11,383 bases of DNA from Candidatus Kaiserbacteria bacterium RIFCSPLOWO2_01_FULL_55_19 (GCA_001781715.1 MFMD01000012.1:1-11383), one strand, 5' to 3'; shown: positions 5,911 to 11,084, numbered from the stretch's first letter. The notes: generated by a model from the sequence alone, not told the origin. Numbers and translations: made by a program.

Positions 5911-6474
5911 ATGGACACGCGCACGATATTTTTTATAGGGAAGCCGGGGTGCGGGAAGGGGACACAAGCGAAGATGCTTGCCGACCACACGGGTTGGCCT
6001 GTGTTCGGCTCGGGAGCGGAGTTCCGCAAGATCGCAGAGGAGTCCACCGCTGTCGGGAAGAAAGTGAAGCAAGAGATAGATGCGGGACTTCTTTCTCCGC
6101 CGTGGTTCGCGATGTACCTTTACCAGAAGGCGCTTTTTTCCGTCCCCGAAGGACAGAGTGTTATTTTTGATGGCTTTAATCGCAAGGTGCCCGAGGCAGA
6201 ACTCATTGTAGAGTCGCTCGCGTGGCTACACCGGCCTTTCTGGGTCTTAGACCTCGTTATTTCGGATGAAGAGGCGACAAAGCGCATCGCACTGCGCAAG
6301 CTGGAGTCCGACCGAGTAGACGACCAGTTCGTCCCCGAGCGGTTAAAGGAGTACAACAAATTTACAAAAGATGCGCTTCAGATATTCCGCAAGACGGGAC
6401 GGCTTATTGAAATAAACGGCGAACAGACGCGCGAAGCCCTCGCCGCGGATGTTCGTAAGGCGCTCAACCTCTAA
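5911..6474 (+). CDS. adk: Adenylate kinase, short-LID form
   Basis: A 187-residue nucleotide kinase that makes 2 ADP from ATP and AMP in the cytosol. The P-loop is GKPGCGKGT (10-18). The AMP-site segment GSGAEFRK holds Arg39, and DGFNRK (87-92) matches the family D-G-F-P-R with Asn for Pro and Arg91 kept. The segment LRKLESDRVDD (128-138) replaces the long LID of typical bacterial Adk; Arg129, Arg135 and Arg144 fit the catalytic arginines of short-LID kinases such as animal AK1 (R-x-E-T-x-x-R-V-D-D). Position after secY and before map supports adk over UMP/CMP kinase, although specificity is not proven by sequence. I chose ATG 5911 over the GTG one codon earlier. The stop TAA shares one base with the map ATG. 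Confidence 0.88.
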   Translation: MDTRTIFFIGKPGCGKGTQAKMLADHTGWPVFGSGAEFRKIAEESTAVGKKVKQEIDAGLLSPPWFAMYLYQKALFSVPEGQSVIFDGFNRKVPEAELIVESLAWLHRPFWVLDLVISDEEATKRIALRKLESDRVDDQFVPERLKEYNKFTKDALQIFRKTGRLIEINGEQTREALAADVRKALNL

Positions 6475-7241
6475 TGACCATACAGAACGACACACAGAAA
6501 GCAGATCTCATTGAGGGCGGGAAGCGCCTCGCAATGGTGTTGCGCGCGCTCCGCGCCAAGGTTGCGCCCGGCGTGACGGCTGAAGAGCTGGATACGCTTG
6601 CAGAGCAGATGATTCGCGATGGGGGTGACAAGCCGTGCTTCCTCGGCTACACGCCCGAGGGCGCGAATCGCCCGTATCCGGCGACACTCTGCGTCTCTAT
6701 CAATGACGAAGTCGTGCACGGCATCCCGAACGAATCGGTGAAGACGCTCAAAGAGGGCGATATCGTCGGCCTTGATCTCGGCCTCACCCATAACGGCGTT
6801 ATTGTGGACGCCGCTATCACCATAGCAGTCGGCACCGTGAGCGATGAGACGAGGAACCTGCTCCGTGCAACCGAAGAATCGCTTACGGCAGGCATCGCGC
6901 AAGCTGCCGCGGGGAACCATATCGGCGACATCTCCCACGCCATCCAGAAGGTGATAGAAGACGCGGGATTCAAGGTGGTGAAGGAGCTCGGCGGGCACGG
7001 GGTTGGTGAATTGGTACACGAAGAGCCCTTCATCCCGAATTTCGGCCGCGCCGGCGAAGGAGAGGTGCTCACCGAGGGGATGGTGCTCGCGCTAGAGCCC
7101 ATTGCAACCGCAGGGAAGGCCGCCGTCATCCTCTCGCCCGACGGCTACACCTACCGCACCAAGGACGGCTCCCGCTCCGCCCACTTTGAGCACACAATCT
7201 TGATAGAAAAAACGGGCGGGCGCACTATCACAATGGCATAA
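6474..7241 (+). CDS. map: Methionine aminopeptidase, type I
   Basis: A 255-residue enzyme that removes the initiator Met from new proteins whose second residue is small. All key positions of the pita-bread fold are visible: His82 in VVHGIP, metal ligands Asp101 and Asp112 (GLDLG and IVDAA), His175 in GGHGVG, Glu208 in LALEP, Glu239 in HFEHT, and the second substrate His182 in VHEEP. The length fits the short type Ia form, without the eukaryotic N-terminal zinc domain. The start overlaps the adk stop by one base (TAATG), so the two are coupled. Next in many genomes would be infA; here a long non-coding stretch follows and the cluster ends. Confidence 0.96.
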   Translation: MTIQNDTQKADLIEGGKRLAMVLRALRAKVAPGVTAEELDTLAEQMIRDGGDKPCFLGYTPEGANRPYPATLCVSINDEVVHGIPNESVKTLKEGDIVGLDLGLTHNGVIVDAAITIAVGTVSDETRNLLRATEESLTAGIAQAAAGNHIGDISHAIQKVIEDAGFKVVKELGGHGVGELVHEEPFIPNFGRAGEGEVLTEGMVLALEPIATAGKAAVILSPDGYTYRTKDGSRSAHFEHTILIEKTGGRTITMA

Positions 7242-7281
7242 GTTATACACATTTTGTCTACAACTGGAGCTACAAAGCCGG

Positions 7282-7287
7282 TATACT
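7282..7287 (+). promoter_or_regulatory. -10 box of RNA candidate 1
   Basis: TATACT (5 of 6 to TATAAT) ends 6 nt before G7293, where the closing helix of the RNA candidate begins, so the predicted start and the structure agree. No good -35 is seen at 16-18 nt (TACAAC at 7259-7264 is a poor match). Confidence 0.4.
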
Positions 7288-7292
7288 GATAA

Positions 7293-7506
7293 GTGGACTT
7301 GTTCTAAAGCCTCCGCGTGACCTCCATAGAGGGACGGAATGCGGTACTGTGAGCGGAACTGCCAGTGCATCGTCCATACCAAGGAGTCCACAAAGATTTC
7401 CGCGGGACGACGTGCACAGCTATGAATCTGCAAAGACCGGGTCCAAAGGAAGAGATTGAGAGACCAAAAGAGCGTCGGAAAGCAATTCTCCCGGCGCTCT
7501 CTCTGT
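7293..7506 (+). ncRNA. Structured RNA candidate 1, family not recognised
   Basis: By-eye pairing gives a closed domain of about 99 nt. GUGGACU (7293-7299) pairs perfectly with AGUCCAC (7385-7391). Inside lies a long irregular hairpin: GGACG 7332-7336 with CGUCC 7371-7375, AUGC 7339-7342 with GCAU 7367-7370, ACUG 7346-7349 with CAGU 7363-7366, GCG 7353-7355 with UGC 7360-7362 and loop GAAC. All unpaired bases are bulges on the 5' side. About 80 nt of less clear structure follow, then a terminator-like hairpin at 7469-7500. It could be a free small RNA or a long leader of ndk. I did not find the signatures of tmRNA, RNase P RNA or SRP RNA. The 3' end is inferred from the hairpin. Confidence 0.45.
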
Positions 7507-7509
7507 CTC
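7469..7509 (+). terminator. Terminator-like hairpin upstream of ndk
   Basis: GAGCGUCGG (7470-7478) pairs with CCGGCGCUC (7491-7499), 9 bp with one G·U and a tenth A-U pair outside; the loop is 12 nt. The following tail is pyrimidine-rich but mixes C with T (TCTCTCTGTCTCC), so termination strength is uncertain. Confidence 0.5.
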
Positions 7510-7517
7510 CGTCCGTC

Positions 7518-7545
7518 TTGCGCAGAAGGGGAAAACGCGTATGAT
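7518..7545 (+). promoter_or_regulatory. ndk: Probable ndk promoter
   Basis: TTGCGC (7518-7523) and TATGAT (7540-7545, 5 of 6) are 16 nt apart. Start of transcription would be near 7551, leaving a leader of about 43 nt with no Shine-Dalgarno before the ndk ATG at 7594. It sits just after the terminator-like hairpin, as expected for a separate unit. Confidence 0.45.
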
Positions 7546-7593
7546 AACGGCACAACTGCTTCGTCGACTGGCGGGCAATTTCATTTTTAAACT

Positions 7594-8178
7594 ATGTCAA
7601 ATAAGAATCCAAAAGAAGAACGAACCTATGTGATGATAAAGCCCGACGGCGTTAAGAAGGGACTCATCGGCGAAGTCATTAAGCGTTTTGAACAGCGCGA
7701 CCTTAAGGTTGTCGCGCTTGAGATGTTCCAGCCGACACGTGAAGAGATAGATACTCACTACCCTAAAGATTCTATGTGGGTTACGCGTTTGGGCGAGAAG
7801 ACGCTCAAGACCTATGACAAGTATGGATTTGATGCGCTTGCTGACTTCGGCACCACAGACGCCGAGAAGATTGGCCCAGAAATTCGGGAGTGGCTCATTA
7901 GCTACATGCTCTCCGCACCCTTGGTCAAAATGGTCGTTGAGGGAACGCATGCGGTTGATATGGTGCGCAAGATTGCAGGGCCAACTTTCCCCTATCTCGC
8001 CGATATGGGCACTATCCGCGGCGACTTCTCCAACGACTCACCCGCGCTTGCGAATGCCGAGAAGCGCGCGGTCGCGAATATCCTGCACGCGTCCGAGACG
8101 CTGGAAGAAGCGCTCCACGAGATTAAGCACTGGTTCGGAAAGAAAGAAATTCACAGCTATAAACGCCATTGTGATTAG
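7594..8178 (+). CDS. ndk: Nucleoside diphosphate kinase, enlarged form
   Basis: A 194-residue protein; usual bacterial Ndk has about 140. It transfers the gamma phosphate between NTPs and NDPs through a phospho-His. The start YVMIKPDGV (12-20) has the conserved Lys16; TIRGDF (140-145) has the conserved Arg142; NILHAS (162-167) holds the active His165 (family: N-x-x-H-G-S, here Ala for Gly), followed by the family's EIKHWF (176-181). The extra length lies in two places: about 30 residues between roughly 60 and 95 (around the region that normally forms the Kpn loop approach) and about 8 residues at 150-160 just before the active His. The tail (GKKEIHSYKRHCD) is basic. Enzyme activity is likely because catalytic residues are kept; the effect of the insertions on oligomer form is unknown. 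Confidence 0.92.
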   Translation: MSNKNPKEERTYVMIKPDGVKKGLIGEVIKRFEQRDLKVVALEMFQPTREEIDTHYPKDSMWVTRLGEKTLKTYDKYGFDALADFGTTDAEKIGPEIREWLISYMLSAPLVKMVVEGTHAVDMVRKIAGPTFPYLADMGTIRGDFSNDSPALANAEKRAVANILHASETLEEALHEIKHWFGKKEIHSYKRHCD

Positions 8179-8183
8179 GAGAA

Positions 8184-8207
8184 AACCGCACAGACGGGCG
8201 GTTCTTT
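8184..8207 (+). terminator. Terminator after ndk
   Basis: AACCGC (8184-8189) and GCGGTT (8198-8203) form a 6-bp stem with loop ACAGACGG; TTCTTT closes the element. It begins 6 nt after the ndk stop. Moderate strength by stem length and short T-run. Confidence 0.55.
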
Positions 8208-8241
8208 AGCGTTATCCACTCACTCTATTGGCGCGGAGGTG

Positions 8242-8247
8242 TATAGT
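8242..8247 (+). promoter_or_regulatory. -10 box of RNA candidate 2
   Basis: TATAGT (5 of 6 to TATAAT) ends 8 nt before G8255, the first paired base of the RNA candidate, with TG directly upstream (no spacer base). An overlapping TTATAC (8247-8252) is a second option. No convincing -35. Confidence 0.4.
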
Positions 8248-8254
8248 TATACAT

Positions 8255-8424
8255 GGAGCTGTTCTTGAAAACGCAACTTACTTTCTACAAGGGAGAATGG
8301 CATTAAGGCGCGCTTGGTGAGGCCTGTGAAGGAATCCGAAAGCCGTCGTTGTTTATCCCACCTGGCACAATCAAGTTGCCGGAGAGGACAGTTCCACGAA
8401 GGGCCGCCCGCGAGGGCGGCTTTT
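8255..8424 (+). ncRNA. Structured RNA candidate 2 with own terminator, family not recognised
   Basis: Two nested perfect helices close a domain of about 141 nt. GGAGCUGUUC (8255-8264) pairs with GGACAGUUCC (8386-8395), 10 bp with two G·U. After an internal loop, GCAACUU (8273-8279) pairs with AAGUUGC (8373-8379), 7 bp. Further in, GGGA (8291-8294) may pair with UCCC (8356-8359) and AUGGC (8297-8301) with GCCGU (8342-8346). A strong terminator follows at once. Layout (closing stem, large central bubble, apical stem, own promoter and terminator, about 170 nt) resembles 6S RNA in outline, but I see no sequence match that would prove it. No coding frame explains the region: the only frame, on the minus strand, has no recognisable features. 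Confidence 0.55.
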
Positions 8425-8428
8425 CGTG
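8395..8428 (+). terminator. Strong terminator of RNA candidate 2
   Basis: GCCGCCC (8403-8409), GCGA tetraloop, GGGCGGC (8414-8420), then TTTT (8421-8424). The stem can extend outward through two G·U pairs and six perfect pairs (CACGAA 8395-8400 with TTCGTG 8423-8428) to 15 bp. GC-rich stem, GNRA loop and T-run make it a convincing intrinsic terminator. Confidence 0.8.
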
Positions 8429-8434
8429 CCTCCA

Positions 8435-8443
8435 TGCTAGAGT
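8435..8443 (+). promoter_or_regulatory. Extended -10 box directly before the beta-CASP gene (possible leaderless start)
   Basis: TGCTAGAGT at 8435-8443 fits TGN + TAGAGT. The ATG at 8450 follows after exactly 6 nt, the same spacing as before adk. The gene lies just after a strong terminator, so it needs its own promoter, and this is the only good candidate between 8428 and 8450. Confidence 0.5.
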
Positions 8444-8449
8444 GCATTT

Positions 8450-9841
8450 ATGTCACTACGACTTAGTTTCTACGGCGGAGCAGGGAAGGTTACGGGCTCC
8501 AATTTCTTAGTTGAAGGCGCTCGCGGTAAAGTGCTCGTTGATTGCGGCATTGAGCAGGGCGCCGACTTCGCGGTGGACGAAGTGTATGGGCCATTTCCGT
8601 ATGAGGTGAAAGGAATTGACGCGCTCATCGTCACCCACGCACATCTTGACCATGTGGGCAGAATCCCCAAGCTTGTGCGGGACGGCTTTGGCGGCAAGAT
8701 ATATATGACCCCCGCGACGAAGGACCTCGCCACTCTTATACTGCGCGACTCGGTCGGTATTCTAGGAGAAGAAGCGTCTCGGCGCGGTACTGCACCCCTC
8801 TATGAAGAAAAAGATGTTGACACCTTCTTCGCGCGCATTGAAACGCTTGAGTATCACACAGAAAGAGAGATTGCACCTGGGCTTACCGCCTATCTGCGCA
8901 ACACCGGACACATCCTCGGCTCGGCGAGTGTGCGGATTAGAAACGAAGAGGGAGTCACGGTCGCGCTCACGGGCGATATCGGGAACTCACCCTCGCCGCT
9001 TCTCCCCGACTGGGAGCCCGTGCCTGACGCCGACGCGCTCGTGATGGAGAGTGTGTATGGCGATCGGCTTCATCCGAAGAAATCCGACAGAAGCATGCTT
9101 CTGAAAGGGCGACTCCAGCTCGCTATTAAACGCGGCGGTACCATCCTCATCCCCGCGTTCTCGCTAGAGCGCACCCAGCTGATGCTCTACGAGCTCTCCA
9201 ACTTCTTCGCCGCAGGCGACCTGCCGAAGATTCCCGTCTTCTTGGATTCGCCGCTTGCAATCAAGGTGACGGCGGTCTACGAGAAATGGGGAATGACGTA
9301 TTTTAAAAAGGAAACAGAAGATGAAATGAAAAGAGAAGGGAGTATTTTTGAATTCCCGTTCTTGAAACACACACTTTCACGCGAGGAGTCGTTCGCGATA
9401 GAGAAAGTGCCGGGGCCGAAGATTATCATCGCGGGCGCGGGGATGAGCCACGGCGGCAGGATTGGCCGCTGGGAGACGCGGTACCTGCCCGACCCCTCCA
9501 CGACGCTCTTTATCGTGGGCTACCAGGCACCAGGAACGCCAGGGCGGCGGATAGTAGAGGGAGCAGGGAGCGTGCGGCTCGCGGGCAAGGAGGTGAAGAT
9601 TCGCGCAAAGATTGAGAAACTAGAAGGATGGTCGGCACACGCCGACCGCGATGAGCTCCTCCAGTTCGCAGAAGCGGCGCTCGGTGGCAAGCGAATCAAA
9701 GCTATATTCACGGCGATAGGGGAGCCCTCTGCCGAGCGATTTCTCGCCCAGCGCATCCACGACTACTTGGGCGGCAACGCCATCGTCCCCGAATTCGGCC
9801 AAACTTGGGAAATCACCAAAGACTCCGTCAAAAAGATCTAA
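8450..9841 (+). CDS. Metallo-beta-lactamase/beta-CASP RNA nuclease (COG1236-type, CPSF-73/Ysh1-like)
   Basis: A 463-residue cytosolic protein. The MBL core has THAHLDH (62-68; zinc ligands His63, His65, Asp67, His68), His154 in GHILGSAS and Asp176 in LTGDIGN. The beta-CASP part begins after MESVYGDR (199-206, motif A Glu200), goes through DSPLA (266-270) and AGAGMSHGGRI (328-338), and ends with GWSAHAD (393-399, motif C His397). This order is typical of bacterial and archaeal relatives of mRNA 3'-end nuclease CPSF-73. Members that have been studied cut RNA as endo- and/or 5' exonucleases. At the motif B position (His396 of human CPSF-73) I read Arg366/Arg367 in GTPGRRI. RNase J is less likely because its C-terminal domain and family length (about 550) are missing. 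The gene stands alone between two terminators. Confidence 0.88.
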   Translation: MSLRLSFYGGAGKVTGSNFLVEGARGKVLVDCGIEQGADFAVDEVYGPFPYEVKGIDALIVTHAHLDHVGRIPKLVRDGFGGKIYMTPATKDLATLILRDSVGILGEEASRRGTAPLYEEKDVDTFFARIETLEYHTEREIAPGLTAYLRNTGHILGSASVRIRNEEGVTVALTGDIGNSPSPLLPDWEPVPDADALVMESVYGDRLHPKKSDRSMLLKGRLQLAIKRGGTILIPAFSLERTQLMLYELSNFFAAGDLPKIPVFLDSPLAIKVTAVYEKWGMTYFKKETEDEMKREGSIFEFPFLKHTLSREESFAIEKVPGPKIIIAGAGMSHGGRIGRWETRYLPDPSTTLFIVGYQAPGTPGRRIVEGAGSVRLAGKEVKIRAKIEKLEGWSAHADRDELLQFAEAALGGKRIKAIFTAIGEPSAERFLAQRIHDYLGGNAIVPEFGQTWEITKDSVKKI

Positions 9842-9844
9842 TAC

Positions 9845-9889
9845 AAATCTCCCTATCTGCATCCGGTCGGCAAAGATAGGGAGATTTTT
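9845..9889. terminator. Bidirectional terminator between convergent genes
   Basis: AAATCTCCCTATCT (9845-9858) and AGATAGGGAGATTT (9874-9887) form a perfect 14-bp stem around a 15-nt loop. The + strand continues with T to 9889, and the minus strand leaves as TTTGTA. It lies between the nuclease stop (9841) and the rplT stop (9904) and can serve both strands. Confidence 0.9.
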
Positions 9890-9903
9890 CCCATTAACTC
9901 TTT

Positions 9904-10251
9904 TTAGACCACTTGTTTGGCGATGCGGGCGAAGATGGTGGGGTGGTCGGAGGCGAACTGGGCGAGGACCTTGCGGTCCAATTGGAAACCGGATTTCTTC
10001 AGCTTATTGATGAAGGTAGAGTAGGACTGGTGGCCATTCTCGCGGACGGCGGCGTTAAGCCGGACTATCCAGAGCTGGCGGAAGTCCGTCTTCTTATCGC
10101 GGCGATGGGCGAAGGCGTAGCGGCCGGCGCGCATCAGTGCCTCGTGGGCGAAGTTCAGCTTCTTAGAGCGGAGACCGCGATAGCCCTTCGCTCGCTCTAG
10201 GATATTCTTCTTGCGCTTGAGTGCGTGTACGCCTCCTTTGATTCTTGTCAT
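9904..10251 (-). CDS. rplT: 50S ribosomal protein L20
   Basis: A 115-residue basic protein, close to the usual 117-119. The N-terminal arm has TRIKGGVHALKRKKNILERAKGYRGLRSK (residues 2-30), an extended region that penetrates 23S rRNA. The globular part has the L20 signature KKTDFRQLWIVRLNAA (53-68), and the end carries LDRKVLAQFASDHP. L20 is needed early in 50S assembly. In E. coli and Bacillus the infC-rpmI-rplT operon is regulated by L20 or by its leader; here infC and rpmI overlap and only 14 nt separate rpmI from rplT, so no room exists for a separate leader near rplT. It converges on the beta-CASP gene with a shared terminator. Confidence 0.97.
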   Translation of the reverse strand: MTRIKGGVHALKRKKNILERAKGYRGLRSKKLNFAHEALMRAGRYAFAHRRDKKTDFRQLWIVRLNAAVRENGHQSYSTFINKLKKSGFQLDRKVLAQFASDHPTIFARIAKQVV

Positions 10252-10265
10252 AGTAAATTAGTTAA

Positions 10266-10460
10266 TTACTTCGCGCCCGTAGCAGGGAGGAAGCGCCGGC
10301 GAACCCGCATACTCAAGTTAATGGCGATAGAACGGCGCTTTGCGCTTCGCTTCGCGCCGCTTGATTTTGCATTGAAATGGTTCTGACCCTTCACGCGCAC
10401 CATCAACTTCCCGTTGCGGGTGACGCGGATTCTCTTCATATATGATTTATTTGTTTTCAT
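10266..10460 (-). CDS. rpmI: 50S ribosomal protein L35
   Basis: A 64-residue, very basic protein that fits L35 in size, charge and place between infC and rplT. The start MKTNKSYMKRIRV lines up residue for residue with the common L35 start M-K-T-x-x-[GS]-x-x-K-R-[FI]-[KR]-V, which favours ATG 10460 over the inner ATG at 10439. With this start it overlaps the infC end by 14 nt. The middle has VTRNGKLMVR (family: V-T-x-[TS]-G-K-[IL]) and the Lys/Arg/Ser-rich KSSGAKRSAKRR. L35 is buried in 23S rRNA near L15. The C-terminal third (INLSMRVRRRFLPATGAK) is less typical. Confidence 0.93.
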   Translation of the reverse strand: MKTNKSYMKRIRVTRNGKLMVRVKGQNHFNAKSSGAKRSAKRRSIAINLSMRVRRRFLPATGAK

Positions 10461-11040
10461 TTTTTTGTTTCGATTCAGTAGAATCGCCTACTGGGTGCTT
10501 ACTTTTCTCTCGCTTCGCTTGGGCTACGAGGTCGCGCTCTATAACTCCGGCGAAGCCCTTCGGGCTTCGCGTAATCGGCTCGGCGACCTTGTAGGCATAG
10601 GGGATGCGAAGCAGAAACTTCTCAAGGCGGTCCTTGAGGAACTTCTCCTCCATACCCTTATAACGACCTTTAAGGAAGAGCTCGGCGCGAACGCGATGGC
10701 CCTCAGCGAGCCACTCGGCGGCCTTTTTGGCCTTGAGTAGCATATCGTGGTCGCCGGTACCCACCTTAATCTGGACCTCTTTGGTCTCAGACACCTTGAC
10801 CTTCGCCTTCGCTACCTTCTCCTTCTTACTCCGTTCATATTCAAATTTACCATAATCCATAATTTTCGCAATTGGCGGGACGGCCGAGGGCGAAATCTCA
10901 ATAAGGTCAAGGCCGGCGGTCTTCGCCGCGGCAAGCGCCTCGGCAAGCGGGAGGACGCCGAGGTTACTGCCATCATGGCTGATAACGCGCAGTTCCTGTG
11001 CGCGGATTTCGTTATTGATACGGAGTCGGTCGGTAGCCAC
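10447..11040 (-). CDS. infC: Translation initiation factor IF-3
   Basis: IF3 binds the 30S subunit, checks start codon and initiator tRNA, and keeps subunits apart. From GTG 11040 the product has 197 residues. The N-domain has RLRINNEIRAQELRVI (family: R-[IV]-N-x-x-I-R), the signature KIMDYGKFEYE (59-69) ends it, a Lys-rich linker follows, and the C-domain runs from KEVQIKVGT through EGHRVRAELFLKGR. A Lys/Glu/Ser/Gln-rich tail of about 20 residues (KREKSKHPVGDSTESKQKNENK) extends past the usual end. An in-frame TTG at 11055 would add five residues (202 total), but it overlaps the best -10 box, so GTG is preferred. The rare AUU-type start known from E. coli infC is not seen. Operon order infC-rpmI-rplT is canonical. 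Confidence 0.94.
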   Translation of the reverse strand: MATDRLRINNEIRAQELRVISHDGSNLGVLPLAEALAAAKTAGLDLIEISPSAVPPIAKIMDYGKFEYERSKKEKVAKAKVKVSETKEVQIKVGTGDHDMLLKAKKAAEWLAEGHRVRAELFLKGRYKGMEEKFLKDRLEKFLLRIPYAYKVAEPITRSPKGFAGVIERDLVAQAKREKSKHPVGDSTESKQKNENK

Positions 11041-11054
11041 TGGAAGTTGAGTCA

Positions 11055-11084
11055 ACTATAGCACAAAAAGTCCAAAGTACGCAA
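11055..11084 (-). promoter_or_regulatory. Promoter of the infC-rpmI-rplT operon
   Basis: On the minus strand TTGCGT (11084-11079) and TATAGT (11060-11055, 5 of 6) are 18 nt apart, with TGC directly before the -10 (extended -10). The -35 starts right after the stop of the upstream OB-fold gene. Start of transcription would be about 11048, only about 8 nt before the GTG of infC. Confidence 0.55.

Larger units (their letters stand above)
7242..7593 (+). other. 352-nt intergenic region between map and ndk
   Basis: No coding frame on either strand is convincing here; the minus-strand frames have no recognisable protein features and run across inverted repeats. From left to right it holds a TTATACACA 9-mer (7243-7251), a -10-like TATACT (7282-7287), a structured-RNA candidate (7293 onward), a strong hairpin with a pyrimidine-rich tail (7469-7509), and a promoter-like pair for ndk (7518-7545). 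Confidence 0.7.

Noticed and set aside
7293..7506. RNA candidate 1 as tmRNA, RNase P RNA or SRP RNA
   Set aside because: No GGUUCGA T-arm or CCA end, no GAGGAAAGUCC-type P4 strand, and no GGAA-loop helix with the AGCAG strand of SRP RNA.
7092..7553. Minus-strand frame of 153 codons through the map-ndk spacer
   Set aside because: It runs into the end of map and across the inverted repeats of the RNA candidate; the product has no recognisable motif, so non-coding DNA fits better.
8247..8447. Minus-strand frame of 66 codons over RNA candidate 2
   Set aside because: It spans both the terminator hairpin and the nested helices, and its sequence resembles no family known to me.
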